This document shows, in pieces, positions 14,624 through 15,133 of a stretch of DNA of 15,133 nt; position 1 is the stretch's first letter, and every line of letters begins with the position of its first letter. Source of the stretch: Thiomonas sp. (GTDB lineage: Bacteria; Pseudomonadota; Gammaproteobacteria; Burkholderiales; Burkholderiaceae); assembly GCA_027443745.1 (NCBI GenBank), contig DAIAZB010000201.1:1-15133 (forward strand). The letters run 5' to 3'. A model generated the notes under the pieces. The model ran no database searches and was not told the origin of the DNA. It was given only the letters and a program-made list of their open reading frames with translations. Position numbers and translations under genes: made by a program.

Positions 14624-15133
14624 ATGAACGATCGACTCATCCGCCGCATCGCCATCGTCGGCGGCGGCTCGGCAGGCTGGATGGCGGCGGCCGCGCTGGC
14701 GAATGCGTTGCAGCGCAGTTGCCGCATCGAGCTGATCGAGTCCGAGGAGATCGGCACTGTCGGCGTGGGCGAGGCCACGCTGCCGCCGATCAAGGGCTTC
14801 AACCGCATGCTCGGCATCGACGAGAACGCCTTCCTGGCCGCCACCCAGGGCACGTTCAAGCTGGGCATCGACTTCCACCACTGGAGCCGGCTGGGGCAGC
14901 GCTACTTCCACCCGTTCGGCGAGATCGGCGTGCCGTTCGACTCGGTGCCGTTCCACCAGTACTGGCTGCGCGAGCGCGCCCGTGGCGACGCCACGCCGCT
15001 GCAGGACTATGCCTTCGCGTGGGCCGCCGCGCGGTTGGGGCGGTTCGAGCGTCCATCCGGCGATCCACGCTACGTGCAGTCGTCTTTCGACTATGCCTAC
15101 CACTTCGACGCCACGCTGTACGCGCGCTACCTG
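14624..15133 (+). CDS. Flavin-dependent tryptophan-halogenase-like enzyme, N-terminal part
   Basis: The 170 visible residues are the N-terminal third of a flavin-dependent halogenase, a family of about 500-550 residues; the gene runs off the window. The FAD-binding motif is IVGGGSAGW (residues 11-19), followed by VGVGEATLPPIKGF (46-59), the conserved E-A-T segment of this family. The catalytic lysine falls in TFKLGIDFHHW at K79, the same number as the essential Lys79 of PrnA and RebH. The halogenase signature GWxWxIP lies farther on and is not visible. Such enzymes use FADH2, oxygen and halide to make hypohalous acid that is guided to an aromatic ring. In Xanthomonadales many relatives accept indole-type or unknown substrates, so tryptophan itself is not assured. 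A reductase partner is not visible. The ribosome site is weak (GGAG, 11 bases upstream). Confidence 0.93.
   Translation, partial: MNDRLIRRIAIVGGGSAGWMAAAALANALQRSCRIELIESEEIGTVGVGEATLPPIKGFNRMLGIDENAFLAATQGTFKLGIDFHHWSRLGQRYFHPFGEIGVPFDSVPFHQYWLRERARGDATPLQDYAFAWAAARLGRFERPSGDPRYVQSSFDYAYHFDATLYARYL

Overview
The window is about 15.1 kb of GC-rich bacterial chromosome with mostly ordinary housekeeping and accessory genes. Protein styles suggest a gammaproteobacterium of the Xanthomonadales (a Rhodanobacter/Dyella/Xanthomonas-like organism): an Ada/AlkA-type repair protein, a lone urocanate hydratase, a REP-associated transposase and a tryptophan-halogenase-like enzyme. This placement is inferred from the protein sequences; no rRNA or tRNA gene is present to fix it.

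Layout. (1) 1-2000: the 5' part of a DNA-repair protein with an Ada-type zinc site (minus strand, cut by the window edge), divergent from a secreted SGNH/GDSL hydrolase whose reading frame is broken at a run of six G. (2) 2000-4650, a redox block: soxR and, divergently, an unrecognised 122-residue protein. They share a 22-bp perfect SoxR-box palindrome set inside a 19-bp-spaced promoter. Convergent to these is a two-gene operon encoding a membrane-anchored catalase-related peroxidase and a cytochrome b561. It is preceded by a GTAACC-N16-CGAA motif that looks like an ECF-sigma promoter. (3) 4700-7000: hutU, then a small exported protein of unknown function. (4) 6980-11640, an accessory region marked by repeated copies of CGGGGTCAGGTTCACTT. 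It holds an OprB-type porin, a RAYT (REP-associated Y1 transposase) bounded by inverted copies of that repeat, two small unrecognised proteins with candidate Cys/His catalytic pairs (the second clearly AT-richer), and an AbrB/PIN toxin-antitoxin pair. (5) 11640-13280: a three-PAS diguanylate cyclase. (6) 13440-14400: an ArsR repressor followed by an AHSA1/SRPBCC protein. (7) 14620-end: the N-terminal third of a flavin-dependent halogenase behind a leader with two mutually exclusive hairpins.

How the parts may work together. The redox block is the most coherent unit: SoxR senses redox-cycling stress and should fire the 122-residue gene, while the peroxidase/cytochrome pair probably answers to a separate envelope-stress sigma factor. 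The repeat-rich middle looks like an insertion zone shaped by the RAYT. One repeat copy still carries an in-frame remnant of a RAYT C-terminus, so at least one more RAYT copy once sat beside the porin.
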